64,000 nucleotides of DNA from Deltaproteobacteria bacterium (GTDB lineage: Bacteria > Myxococcota_A > UBA9160 > UBA4427): the NCBI GenBank assembly GCA_016713665.1, contig JADJOR010000005.1, positions 682,001-746,000 on the forward strand, in the 5' to 3' direction. The notes beneath the pieces are model-generated. The model was not told where the DNA came from. It saw only the letters and a program-made list of their open reading frames with translations, and made no database searches. The position numbers and the translations under genes are program-made. Of this stretch, positions 1 through 8,112 are shown one piece after another (position 1 is the first letter of the stretch; each line of letters opens with the position of its first letter).

Positions 1-224
1 ACCGCATCCAGGCGCTCTGGCTCGCCGGCCGTCGGGAGGAAGCGATCCGCGCCGTGCCCGACGAATATCCCGACTCGACGCGCCTGATCGGCCCGGCGGC
101 GCGCATCCGCGAACGCTTCGCGCCCTGGTCCCGGGCCGCGGTCACCGGCTACACGATCTATACGCAATCCCTCGCAGGCCTCGAGCTGATGGCGGAGCTC
201 GCCGGGACCCGCGACCGAGGCTGA
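1..224 (+). CDS. LLM class F420-dependent oxidoreductase, C-terminal fragment
   Basis: The gene enters from the left edge; its first whole codon is at base 3 and 73 residues remain before the TGA at 222-224. The end has the pattern IQALWLAGRREEA, then DEY, then IRERFAPW, which is typical of the C-terminus of luciferase-like (LLM) flavin/F420 oxidoreductases. Such enzymes transfer hydride between F420H2 or FMNH2 and an organic substrate. It lies 71 bases upstream of a P450 gene on the same strand and is probably part of the same catabolic unit, which includes a second LLM gene at 1490. The substrate cannot be judged from this fragment. Confidence 0.75.
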   Translation, partial: RIQALWLAGRREEAIRAVPDEYPDSTRLIGPAARIRERFAPWSRAAVTGYTIYTQSLAGLELMAELAGTRDRG

Positions 225-295
225 GGCCCTTGCAGAAATCAGCTCTGCCCTCCAGAATCGCTTCGTTCCCTCGTCCGTCCCGCGGAGACCCCCCC

Positions 296-1483
296 ATGGA
301 GCCGCTCCGATACGACCCCTTCGCGCCCGAGGTCATGACCGATCCGCTGCCGATCTACGCGCGGATGCGGGACGAGGATCCCGTCTGCTTCGTGCCGCGC
401 TTCGACTGCTTCGCGTTGACGCGCTTCGAGGACATCTGGGCGACGGCGCGCGACTGGCAGACCTTCTCGGTCGAGCGCGGCACGACCTCGGCCCAGCTCC
501 TGACGCGCAAGATGGGCCCCTATCCCGCGCTCGGGAACCTCGACCCCCCGCGCCAGAAGGAGCGGCGCAAGCTGCTCAACCCGCTGCTGACACCGGGCGC
601 CGTGCGCGCCCTCGAGGCGGAGCTGCGCGCGATCTCGAAGCGGCAGGCGGCGCTGCTGCGCGAGCAGGGCGAGCTCGACGTCGTGACCGACTACGCCGCG
701 CGCATCGCGATCGGGGCGCTGTGTCTCTCGACGGGCTTTCCGATGGAGGACGCCGAGCAGCTGCGGAGCTTCGTCAACGCGATCTTCGTGCGGGAGCCGG
801 GGGGCGGCGGACTCACGCCCGAGGGCGTCGCCGCCTACGACGCGCTCTCGCGTTATGCGATGGACCTGATCGGGCGCCACCGCGCCGGCGCGGGCTATGC
901 GAGCGGCCTGATCGCCCTGCTCTGCGAGGCGCGCGTCGAGGACGGCCGCCGGCTCGAGGACGACGAGATCGCGGGCCATCTGCGCGAGTTCATGATCGGC
1001 GGGACCGAGACCTTCCAGAAGGCCTTCGCCGCCTGTGTCCACCGCCTCTCCGAGCATCCCGACCAGCGCCGCGAGATCGCCCGCGACCCGCGCCTCGCCC
1101 GCGACGCCTTCATGGAGGCCCTGCGCCTCGATACGCCGGGCCAGTTCATGGGACGCACGGCCCTGCACGACACGCAGATCGCCGGCGTCCCCGTCCGCCG
1201 CGACCAGGTCGTGCTCCTGATCTGGCCCTCGGGCAATCGCGATCCACGGGAGTTCGTCGACCCGGATCGCTTCGACATCCGTCGCCGCGCGCCGCGCATG
1301 CTCGCCTTCGGCGCCGGTGTCCACGATTGCCTCGGCCGCCATCTCGCGATCGCCGAGGGCGCGATCGGAATCCAGTCGCTGCTCGAGGCGGCGCCCGATT
1401 ATCGCGTCGAGCTCGACCGCTCGCTGCGCCTCGCCTCGGAGTTCATCCAGGGCTTCACCTTCCTGCCGATCCGCGCGAGCTGA
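296..1483 (+). CDS. Cytochrome P450
   Basis: A 395-residue cytosolic P450 monooxygenase of normal bacterial length. The heme-thiolate motif is FGAGVHDCLGRH with the ligand Cys at about residue 345. The I-helix carries GGTETF in place of the usual AGxDTT, and the ExxR pair is EALR. The frame is open from 230, but the ATG at 296 (MEPLRYDPFAPEV) matches the usual P450 N-terminus and follows a purine-rich GGAGACC stretch. It is followed within 6 bases by an LLM oxidoreductase, so co-transcription is likely. P450s of this kind hydroxylate lipophilic substrates such as steroids, terpenoids or alkyl chains; the actual substrate is unknown. No ferredoxin gene is visible nearby. Confidence 0.93.
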   Translation: MEPLRYDPFAPEVMTDPLPIYARMRDEDPVCFVPRFDCFALTRFEDIWATARDWQTFSVERGTTSAQLLTRKMGPYPALGNLDPPRQKERRKLLNPLLTPGAVRALEAELRAISKRQAALLREQGELDVVTDYAARIAIGALCLSTGFPMEDAEQLRSFVNAIFVREPGGGGLTPEGVAAYDALSRYAMDLIGRHRAGAGYASGLIALLCEARVEDGRRLEDDEIAGHLREFMIGGTETFQKAFAACVHRLSEHPDQRREIARDPRLARDAFMEALRLDTPGQFMGRTALHDTQIAGVPVRRDQVVLLIWPSGNRDPREFVDPDRFDIRRRAPRMLAFGAGVHDCLGRHLAIAEGAIGIQSLLEAAPDYRVELDRSLRLASEFIQGFTFLPIRAS

Positions 1484-1489
1484 CCCGCC

Positions 1490-2395
1490 ATGAAGTTCTG
1501 CTGCACCCTCGGCTTCGTCCATCCCGACCACCTCGTCCGCCTCGCCGTCGCCGCCGAGGCCGCGGGCTTCGAGACGGTGACCATCGCCGACCACGTCGTG
1601 CATCCGGTCGCGATCCGCTCCCGCTATCCCTACTCGACGGACGGCGAGCGCGGCTGGGATCACACGACGCCCTGGCCCGACCCCTTCGTCGCCACGATGG
1701 CGATGGCGGCCCACACGACGCGCCTGCGCTTCAGCCAGGGCGTCTTCATCCTCCCGATGCGCGATCCGTTCACCGTCGCGAAGGCGGTCGGGACCTGCGC
1801 CCGGCTCTCGGGCTACCGCGTCCGCCTCGGCATCGGCCTCGGCTGGATGGCCGACGAGTTCGAGCTGCTCGGCCATCCGTTCGAGGAACGCGCGCCGCGG
1901 AGCGACGAGATGATCACCGTCCTGCGCAAGCTCTGGACCGGTGAGCTCGTCGAGCACCACGGCCGCTTCTACGACTTCGGCCCGCTCTCGATGGTGCCCG
2001 GCGTCGAGCAGCCGATTCCGATCATCGTGGGCGGCGTCTCGAAGCCGGCGCTCCGCCGTGTCGCCGCCCTCGGCGACGGCTGGGCCCCGGCCGGACTCAC
2101 GATCGACCAGGTCGCCGACGCGACGCGCCAGATCCGCGCCGACATGGCGGGCCGCGGCCGAGGGAGCGATCCGCTCGAAGTCTTCGCGGCCTGCCCCGAC
2201 GCGACGGATCTCGCGGGCTACCGGCGCATGGACGCGGCGGGCATCAGCCACGTCGTGCTCAAGCCCTGGGCGCGTTATGGGAAGGTCGATCGGACGGGCG
2301 TCGCCTCGCCCGCGGAGATGGAAGATGGAATCCGGCGCTTCGGCGAGGAGGTGATCGCCGCCTTCCCCCCGGCCGACGCGCCCGCCCACGCATGA
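1490..2395 (+). CDS. LLM class F420-dependent oxidoreductase
   Basis: A 301-residue protein with the TIM-barrel signature of luciferase-like monooxygenases: an N-terminal MKFCCTLGF strand, TIADHVVHP near residue 30, the RLGIGLGWMADEF region, and IIVGGVSKPALRR. These are typical of F420-dependent members that act on alcohols, ketones or enones. It starts 6 bases after the P450 stop and overlaps the next gene by ATGA, so translation is probably coupled. With the LLM fragment at the left edge this gives at least two such enzymes in one cluster, implying that the host makes F420. The cofactor choice is inferred from family resemblance, not directly visible. Confidence 0.9.
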   Translation: MKFCCTLGFVHPDHLVRLAVAAEAAGFETVTIADHVVHPVAIRSRYPYSTDGERGWDHTTPWPDPFVATMAMAAHTTRLRFSQGVFILPMRDPFTVAKAVGTCARLSGYRVRLGIGLGWMADEFELLGHPFEERAPRSDEMITVLRKLWTGELVEHHGRFYDFGPLSMVPGVEQPIPIIVGGVSKPALRRVAALGDGWAPAGLTIDQVADATRQIRADMAGRGRGSDPLEVFAACPDATDLAGYRRMDAAGISHVVLKPWARYGKVDRTGVASPAEMEDGIRRFGEEVIAAFPPADAPAHA

Positions 2396-3165
2396 GGAGC
2401 CTCGCCTTGTCCCGTCTTCGTCTCGCCGATTCGAAGCTGATCGTCACGGGCGCCGCCAACGGCATCGGCCGGTCGGCCGCGCTGCGCTTCGCGGAGGAGG
2501 GTGCAGCCGTCCTCGTCGCCGATCGCGATGCCCGCGGCGGCGAGGAGACCTGCCGCCAGATCCGCGAAGCCGGCGGCCAGGCCTTCTTCCACGAGACCGA
2601 CGTCTCGCAGGAGGCGTCGGTCCGGGACATGGTCGCGAAGGCCGTCTCGGCCCTCGGCGGCCTCACGGGCGCCTTCAACAACGCGGGCTTCTCGGAGCCG
2701 CCGAGCGCGTTCGACGAGAGCGACTTCTCGACCTGGCAGGCGGTGCTCGCCGTCGACCTGACCGGCGTCTTCCTCTGCATGAAGCACGAGCTCGCGTTCA
2801 TGAAGCAGCAGGGCCGCGGCTCGATCGTCAACACGTCCTCGGTCGCGGGCCTCGTCTGCGCCCCCGGCCGCGTCGCCTACACCGCCGCCAAGCACGGCGT
2901 GCTCGGCCTGACCAAGCACGCGGCGCGAGAGTTCGCCCGCCACGGCATCCGCGTCAACGCGATCTGCCCGGGCATGATCGATACGCCCGGCCTGCGCGGC
3001 TCGATCGACGACGCGGGCTTCGCGGCGCTCTCCGAGCGGACGGCGCCCGGCCGCCTCGGCCAGCCGCGCGAGGTCGGCGACGTCGCGGCCTGGCTGCTCT
3101 CCGAGGACGCGTCGTACGTGAGCGGCGAGACGATCGTCGTCGATCACGCGGGGCTGACGCGATGA
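2392..3165 (+). CDS. Short-chain dehydrogenase/reductase (SDR)
   Basis: A classical SDR of about 257 residues. The dinucleotide motif is TGAANGIG, followed by NNAG and a Ser-Tyr-Lys catalytic set: NTSS for the Ser and YTAAKHG for YxxxK. The acidic residue after beta-2 (VADRD) suggests NAD rather than NADP. The ATG at 2392 overlaps the upstream stop (ATGA); a TTG at 2408 (residues SRLRLADSK) would fit the usual family start equally well. The stop overlaps the next gene. In this context it most likely oxidises a hydroxyl group introduced by the P450 or Rieske enzyme. Confidence 0.93.
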   Translation: MRSLALSRLRLADSKLIVTGAANGIGRSAALRFAEEGAAVLVADRDARGGEETCRQIREAGGQAFFHETDVSQEASVRDMVAKAVSALGGLTGAFNNAGFSEPPSAFDESDFSTWQAVLAVDLTGVFLCMKHELAFMKQQGRGSIVNTSSVAGLVCAPGRVAYTAAKHGVLGLTKHAAREFARHGIRVNAICPGMIDTPGLRGSIDDAGFAALSERTAPGRLGQPREVGDVAAWLLSEDASYVSGETIVVDHAGLTR

Positions 3166-4181
3166 CGGCGGCAGGGCAGGGCGGACCGCTCTCGACGAGC
3201 TTCGAACGGCGGCAGCTCGAGATCGCGCCGGTCGAGGCGAAGCTCCCGATCCCGATCGGCTGGTCGGCGGTGCTCTTTTCGGACGAGCTCCTCCCGCGGC
3301 AGGTCGTCCCGATCCACGCCTTCGGCGTCGACCTCGTCGCCTATCGCAGCGCTTCGGGCGAGGTCGCGGTGCTCGACGCCTACTGTCCCCACATGGGCGC
3401 CCATCTCGGCCATGGCGGCGTCGTCTCGGGCGAGCTGCTCGTCTGCCCCTTCCACGGCTGGCGCTGGAATCGCGAGGGCCGCTGCGGCGGGATCCCGTAT
3501 TCGAAGCAGGGGCGCAGCGACGTGCGGACCGGCGCCTGGCCCGCGCGCGATCGCAACGGCTTCATCTACGTCTGGCACGATCCGAGCGGGGCCCCGCCCT
3601 CCTGGGAGGTCGAGGCGATCCCGGAGATCGGCGATCCGCGCTACCGCATCACCGCCCGCAAGCTCTGGTCCGACATCCATTCGCATCCCCAGGAGCTCAA
3701 CGAGAACGGCGTCGACATCGCCCACTTCACGACGATCCACGGCTTCACGACCCGCGGCATCGACTGGCGCCCCGACCGCCATACCTACACCCTCGCCTAC
3801 GACATCGACCCCCTCGAGACCGGCGTCGAGGGCGAGTCGCGCTACTGGATCGAGTCCTTCACCGAGGGCCCGAGCTGCACGCGCACCCGCTTCCACGGCG
3901 CGATCGAAGGCGTGACGATCCACAGCTGGCTCGTGACCGACCCGGGCCACGTCGCCGTCCGCTCGCTCTACGCCTTCGCGCGCGCGGTCTCCGACGAGGC
4001 GGCGCGGCGGGTCTTCGAGAACTCCCAGGCCGGCTGGAGCCGCGACGTCGAGATCTGGCATCACAAGCGCTATCGCAGCCGGCCGCAGCTCGTGCCCGAG
4101 GAGGCGATCGTCCACGACTTCCGCCGCTGGTTCTCCCAGTTCTACGCGCCGCCCACGCGCAACGGATCCCACGCCGGATGA
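3162..4181 (+). CDS. Rieske non-heme iron oxygenase, KshA-like
   Basis: A 339-residue oxygenase component. The Rieske [2Fe-2S] ligands are CPH (in YCPHMGAHLG) and CPFH, about 18 residues apart. The mononuclear iron site reads DIAHFTTIH, matching DxxHxxxxH, preceded by the usual NENG. Length and domain order match 3-ketosteroid 9-alpha-hydroxylase oxygenases and related steroid or terpenoid monooxygenases rather than ring-hydroxylating dioxygenases, which are longer. The ATG overlaps the SDR stop and the TGA overlaps the next start. No reductase partner is encoded in the window. KshA-like is a family resemblance; the substrate is not proven. Confidence 0.9.
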   Translation: MTAAGQGGPLSTSFERRQLEIAPVEAKLPIPIGWSAVLFSDELLPRQVVPIHAFGVDLVAYRSASGEVAVLDAYCPHMGAHLGHGGVVSGELLVCPFHGWRWNREGRCGGIPYSKQGRSDVRTGAWPARDRNGFIYVWHDPSGAPPSWEVEAIPEIGDPRYRITARKLWSDIHSHPQELNENGVDIAHFTTIHGFTTRGIDWRPDRHTYTLAYDIDPLETGVEGESRYWIESFTEGPSCTRTRFHGAIEGVTIHSWLVTDPGHVAVRSLYAFARAVSDEAARRVFENSQAGWSRDVEIWHHKRYRSRPQLVPEEAIVHDFRRWFSQFYAPPTRNGSHAG

Positions 4182-4993
4182 AGTCCTACGAAGCCTTGAT
4201 CCTCGAGCGCGCCGACGAGGGCCGGACCTGCATCGTCCGCCTGAACCGCCCCGAGCGCCGCAACGCCTGGTCGCCGCAGATGGCGGGGGAGCTCAACGAC
4301 GCGCTCGCGCGGCTCGATCGGGACGACTCGGTCCGCGTGATCGTCCTGACGGGAGCGGGCTCGACGTTCTGCGTCGGCGCCGATCTCTCCGACGCCGGGC
4401 CCTTTGCGGATCGCGAGGGGGGCTCGGATCCGACGAGCTGGCGGACGCTCGTGCCGCCCTGGTCGCTGCGCAAGCCCGTCGTCGCCGCGATCAATGGCCA
4501 CGCCGTCGGCGTCGGGATCACCTACCCGTTGATGTGCGACCTGCGCTTCGTCGCCGAGGACGCGAAGCTCGCCTTCGCGTTCGTGCGGCGCGGGGTGCTC
4601 CCGGAGCTCGCGTCCCACACGATCCTGCCGCGCCTCGTCGGCCTCGAGCGCGCAGCGGAGCTCCTGCTCTCGGGGCGCACGTTCAGCGGCCGCGAGGCCG
4701 CCGAGATGGGGCTCGCCCATCGCGCGCTGCCGGCCGGGGAGGTGCTCGACGCTGCGCTCGCGTGGGCCGCGGAGGTCGGTCGCAACACGGCGCCGGTCTC
4801 GGTCGCGCTCTCGAAGCGGCTCCTCTGGAAGGGCCTCGCCGCGTCGCCCTTCGAGACCCTGCGCGCCGAGCAGGACTGGATGGGCTGGATCTGCAATCAG
4901 ATCGATGCCGCCGAGGGCGCCGCCGCCTTCGTCGAGCGCCGCGAGCCCCAGTTCCGCCTGAGCCCGACCCGCGATCTCCCCGACTGGCCCTGA
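4178..4993 (+). CDS. Enoyl-CoA hydratase/isomerase family protein
   Basis: A 271-residue crotonase-fold protein. The oxyanion-hole region reads TFCVGADLSD and the second conserved glycine segment is NGHAVGVGITYPLMCDLRF. Family members hydrate or isomerise 2-enoyl-CoA esters or cleave ring 1,3-diketones. The first catalytic Glu position of hydratases is occupied here by PEL (VLPELASH), so either a hydratase or another crotonase activity is possible. It is the last of six co-directional genes with overlapping ends. Its stop at 4991-4993 directly abuts the stop of the convergent P450, leaving no room for a terminator between them. Confidence 0.9.
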   Translation: MKSYEALILERADEGRTCIVRLNRPERRNAWSPQMAGELNDALARLDRDDSVRVIVLTGAGSTFCVGADLSDAGPFADREGGSDPTSWRTLVPPWSLRKPVVAAINGHAVGVGITYPLMCDLRFVAEDAKLAFAFVRRGVLPELASHTILPRLVGLERAAELLLSGRTFSGREAAEMGLAHRALPAGEVLDAALAWAAEVGRNTAPVSVALSKRLLWKGLAASPFETLRAEQDWMGWICNQIDAAEGAAAFVERREPQFRLSPTRDLPDWP

Positions 4994-6166
4994 TCAGTCG
5001 ACGCGCACCGGGATCCGCGAATAGCCCCGCACGTGGGACTGGCTCGTCCGCTCGAGCCCGGCCTCGTCGAGCTGGTAGCGCGGGTAGCGGGCGAGGAACT
5101 CCTCGAGCACGACCCGCGCCTCGAGCCGCGCGAGCGACTTTCCGAGACAGACGTGCTGGCCGTGGCCGAAGTAGAGCGAGCGCTCGAAGCGCCGCGTGAC
5201 GTCGAAGCGATCGGGATCCGGATACTCGCGCTCGTCGCGACAGGCCGAGCCCGTCAGGATCACGACCCGCGAGCCCTTCGGGATCACCGTCCCGTGCAGC
5301 GTGAGATCCTCCGTCATGATCCGCCCTGTGTTCTGCGACGGCGGCTCGAAGCGCAGGCTCTCCTCGATGGCGGCCGAGAGCTGCTCCGGATCCGCGACGA
5401 TCGCCGCGCGCTGCTCGGGATGCTGGGCCAGCAGCACGACCGAGTTGCCGATCAGCTTCGTCGTCGTCTCGTTGCCGGCTGCGGCGAGGAGATTCAGGAA
5501 GGCGACGATCTCGTCGTCGGTGAGCTTCTGGATCTTTCCGTCGATTTTGATCTCCGCCGCGAGCAGGATGCCGACGAGATCGTCGGTCCCGCGACCCCGC
5601 TTCTCGTCGAGCAGCCCGCGCAGATAGCCGCGCAGCGACTTGTCGGCGGCCGCGGCCTCGGGCGGCGGCTCGGCGTGGCCGGGCTCACGGTGGAGCGAGA
5701 GATTCGCCCAGTCGCAGATCTGCTCGTTCATCGACTCGGGGATCCCGACGAGATCGCAGATCACGCTCATCGGCAGCCGCGCGCCGAGCCTCGACTGGAA
5801 CTCGAAGGCCTTCTCGCCCGCGAGCGCGTCGAGATAGCCGCGCGCCATCTTGCGGATGCGCGGCTCGAGATCGGCGATGCGGCGCGGCGTGAAGCCACGG
5901 CTGATGATGTTGCGCAGCGTCGTGTGGCGCGGCGGATCGATGCCGATCAGGGAGAAGTCCTCGCCGCGCCCGGAGAGCTCGAGCGACGGGCCCGCCGCCG
6001 AGCTGAAGCGCTGCCAGTCGACGTAGGCGTTCCAGCAATCCTCGAAGCGCGAGACCGCGTAGTAGCCGAGCACCGGATCGCGATAGACCGGCGCCTCGTC
6101 GCGCAGGCGCTTGTAGTGCGGATAGGGATCGCGCTGCACCTCGTCGGAGAAGAGATCGAAGCGCAT
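4994..6166 (-). CDS. Cytochrome P450
   Basis: A 390-residue P450. The heme motif is FGHGQHVCLGKSLAR, the I-helix has AAGNETTTKL and the ExxR motif is ESLR. The N-terminus MRFDLFSDEVQRDPYPHYKRL is standard for the family. An AAGGAGC Shine-Dalgarno sits 7 bases before the ATG at 6166. It is convergent with the preceding catabolic run and stop-to-stop adjacent, so it belongs to a different transcript but perhaps the same pathway. The Asn-Glu in the I-helix replaces the usual acid-alcohol Asp-Thr partly (ETT is kept). The substrate is unknown. Confidence 0.94.
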   Translation of the reverse strand: MRFDLFSDEVQRDPYPHYKRLRDEAPVYRDPVLGYYAVSRFEDCWNAYVDWQRFSSAAGPSLELSGRGEDFSLIGIDPPRHTTLRNIISRGFTPRRIADLEPRIRKMARGYLDALAGEKAFEFQSRLGARLPMSVICDLVGIPESMNEQICDWANLSLHREPGHAEPPPEAAAADKSLRGYLRGLLDEKRGRGTDDLVGILLAAEIKIDGKIQKLTDDEIVAFLNLLAAAGNETTTKLIGNSVVLLAQHPEQRAAIVADPEQLSAAIEESLRFEPPSQNTGRIMTEDLTLHGTVIPKGSRVVILTGSACRDEREYPDPDRFDVTRRFERSLYFGHGQHVCLGKSLARLEARVVLEEFLARYPRYQLDEAGLERTSQSHVRGYSRIPVRVD

Positions 6167-6325
6167 CGGGGAGCTCCTTCAGGGGCGCGGCCTGCGCGCC
6201 GCGGAAATCGGGATCCCGGATTCGGGATGGCAGAATCCTATTCTCGACGGTGGAGGGACGCAATCGAGGGCGGCCGGGATCGGGATCGGGATCCGGGGCG
6301 GGATCCGGGCGGGATCCTCCCGGCC

Positions 6326-7402
6326 TCAATCCCCGCCGCGGACGCGATTCGCGATCGGGGGCTGCGAGAGCAGGTAGCCCGCGATCGCCTCGCGATCCTC
6401 GCGGGAGAGGTTCGCGTAGCCGTGGCGGATGACCTCGCTCATCAGGCCCTGCGTGTCGTCGCCGTCGGGCTTGAGGCCGGTCTCGAGATACCAGACGAGA
6501 TCGTTGATCGACCACTCGCCGATGCCCGTCTTCTCGTCGGGCGTGATGTTGGGCGCGAGCTCGCCCTCCGGTCCGTCCTTCGAGCCGGCGAGCCACATCG
6601 TCCGGTCGAGGCCTCCGCTAGAGGTCCGCGGCGTATGACACTCGCCGCAGTGGGCGGCGGCCTCGACGAGATAGCGCCCGCGATTCCAGGCGGCGTCCCG
6701 CGCCGGATCGCTCTCGATCCGGGCAGACGTGAAGTTCAGCACCTTCCATCCGGCGATCACGAAGCGCCAGGAGAAGGGCGGCCAGGCCTCGGGCGCGCGA
6801 TTCGCGCGGCGCACCGCCGGCAGCGAGTCGAGATACGCCTTCAGGTCGGCGAGATCCGCATCGGAGAGGCCGGTGAACGACGTGTACGGAAAGACGGGGA
6901 AATAGTGCTCGCCCGAAGGCGAGAGGCCCTCGCGCATCGCGCGCACGAAGTCCCCGGTCTGCCAGCCGCCGATGCCGGTCTCGCGATCCGGGGTGATGTT
7001 GGTGCTGTAGTAGACACCGAAGGGTGTCTCGAGGGCGCGGCCCCCGGCGAGCGGCGGCGCGCCGTCGCCCTCGCCGGGGAAGTTCGTGTGGCAGGTACAG
7101 CCGCCCGTCGCATGGAAGATGCGGCGGCCGCGCTCGAGGGGCGTCGTGCGCCCGAAGCCCGCGGCCTTCGCCCGCGCGATCTCCTCGGCGACGTGACGCG
7201 CGGCCTCGTCCGACTGGGCGAGACGCACGTCGGACGAGGCGCTGCGTTCGCTCGCGACCGCCGGCGCAGCGCTCGTCGCCGCGAGCAGGCCCGCCAACGC
7301 GACGAGCGCGGCCGGCCCGACGCGGCCGGCGAGCCCGACGAGCCGCGCGATCGGGACGGCGACTCCGCCTCCCACTCCGACGTGAACGCCTGCGCGCTTC
7401 AT
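6326..7402 (-). CDS. Periplasmic di-heme c-type cytochrome, ADH/gluconate dehydrogenase subunit type
   Basis: A 358-residue exported protein. The first 50 or so residues form a long signal peptide ending near APAVAS. Two cytochrome c domains follow. Each has the STNITPD or PNITPD plus TGIG-W signature of the cytochrome subunits of membrane alcohol, aldehyde or sugar-acid dehydrogenases. The second heme site is canonical (CGECH). The first reads GGCTCHT, with only one residue between the cysteines instead of two. The GTC-rich start region overlaps the upstream cytochrome gene by 4 bases, so the two are an operon. Likely role: electron transfer from a periplasmic dehydrogenase, not encoded here, to the respiratory chain. 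Confidence 0.88.
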   Translation of the reverse strand: MKRAGVHVGVGGGVAVPIARLVGLAGRVGPAALVALAGLLAATSAAPAVASERSASSDVRLAQSDEAARHVAEEIARAKAAGFGRTTPLERGRRIFHATGGCTCHTNFPGEGDGAPPLAGGRALETPFGVYYSTNITPDRETGIGGWQTGDFVRAMREGLSPSGEHYFPVFPYTSFTGLSDADLADLKAYLDSLPAVRRANRAPEAWPPFSWRFVIAGWKVLNFTSARIESDPARDAAWNRGRYLVEAAAHCGECHTPRTSSGGLDRTMWLAGSKDGPEGELAPNITPDEKTGIGEWSINDLVWYLETGLKPDGDDTQGLMSEVIRHGYANLSREDREAIAGYLLSQPPIANRVRGGD

Positions 7403-7959
7403 CGGTTCTTGTACGACTGCTCCTTCGGCTTGCGGAAGGATTCGTGGCAGCCGCCGCAGCTCTCGCCGAGGGCCTTCACCGCCGCGCCCGTCGCCGCCGG
7501 ATCCGAGCCCCTGGCCGCCGCGGCGAGACCCGACGCCGCCTTCTCGTAGTCGGCGATCGCCTTCTCGAACTTCGCCCAGTCGCTCCAGATCTCGGGCTTC
7601 GCGTCGGTCTTGCCCGCGCTCACCTTCTGCTTGAACGCCGGCCCCATCAACTTCGCGCTGTCGGCCATCTGCTGCGCGTGGATCGCGATCGCCCCCGGCA
7701 GCGCGAGCTGGTTCTTCAGGATGCCGCCGATCGCGCCCATGTTGCTGCCGACGGCGCCCATCACGAGCTGGCGATACTCGATCACCGCCTGCTCGCCCGC
7801 GGCGCTCTGGGCCTGGGCCGCGTTCGGAACGAGCGAGGCGATCGATGCGAGACCGGCGACGACGAGCGCGGCGCCGGCGATACGGACGAAGCCAGCGCGA
7901 CGCGCTGCGCTCGGGCCGTGCGAACGGGATCGGATGAAGGACGGGGCGCGATTGGGCAT
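7399..7959 (-). CDS. Cytochrome c-prime family protein
   Basis: A 186-residue exported protein. A signal peptide (RRAGFVRIAGAALVVAGLAS to about AAQAQS) precedes a four-helix cytochrome c-prime domain with a single C-terminal heme site, CGGCHESFR, as the family requires. The frame is open further upstream, but the ATG at 7959 is preceded by a clear GGAGGT Shine-Dalgarno 3 to 4 bases away, which decides the start. The stop overlaps the following di-heme cytochrome. Cytochromes c-prime bind NO or CO or act in electron transfer; pairing with a dehydrogenase-type di-heme cytochrome favours electron transfer. Confidence 0.9.
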   Translation of the reverse strand: MPNRAPSFIRSRSHGPSAARRAGFVRIAGAALVVAGLASIASLVPNAAQAQSAAGEQAVIEYRQLVMGAVGSNMGAIGGILKNQLALPGAIAIHAQQMADSAKLMGPAFKQKVSAGKTDAKPEIWSDWAKFEKAIADYEKAASGLAAAARGSDPAATGAAVKALGESCGGCHESFRKPKEQSYKNR

Positions 7960-8112
7960 GGGACCTCCGAGATGAGATTTCGAGCGGAACGAAGCGCGGC
8001 TAGGAAAGCACACGCGCGCCGTGCTGACACCTCTCGCGCGCGGCGAATCGTCGCTGGCGACGCGCGCGGGACGGATTCGTCGCGCGCTTCGCCGTCGCGT
8101 TCGCCGTCGCGT

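Noticed and set aside
239..2389. Long minus-strand open frame opposite the first P450 and LLM genes.
   Set aside because: The plus-strand genes have full family motifs and tight spacing; the antisense product has none.
6262..6322. GGGATC/GGATCC-rich repeats and hairpins between a P450 and a cytochrome gene.
   Set aside because: Short and low complexity; no clear terminator (no T-tract) and no repeated spacing that suggests an operator.
5033..7549. 838-codon plus-strand open frame opposite the P450 and cytochrome genes.
   Set aside because: Arg/Glu/Ala-rich shadow of two well-supported minus-strand genes.
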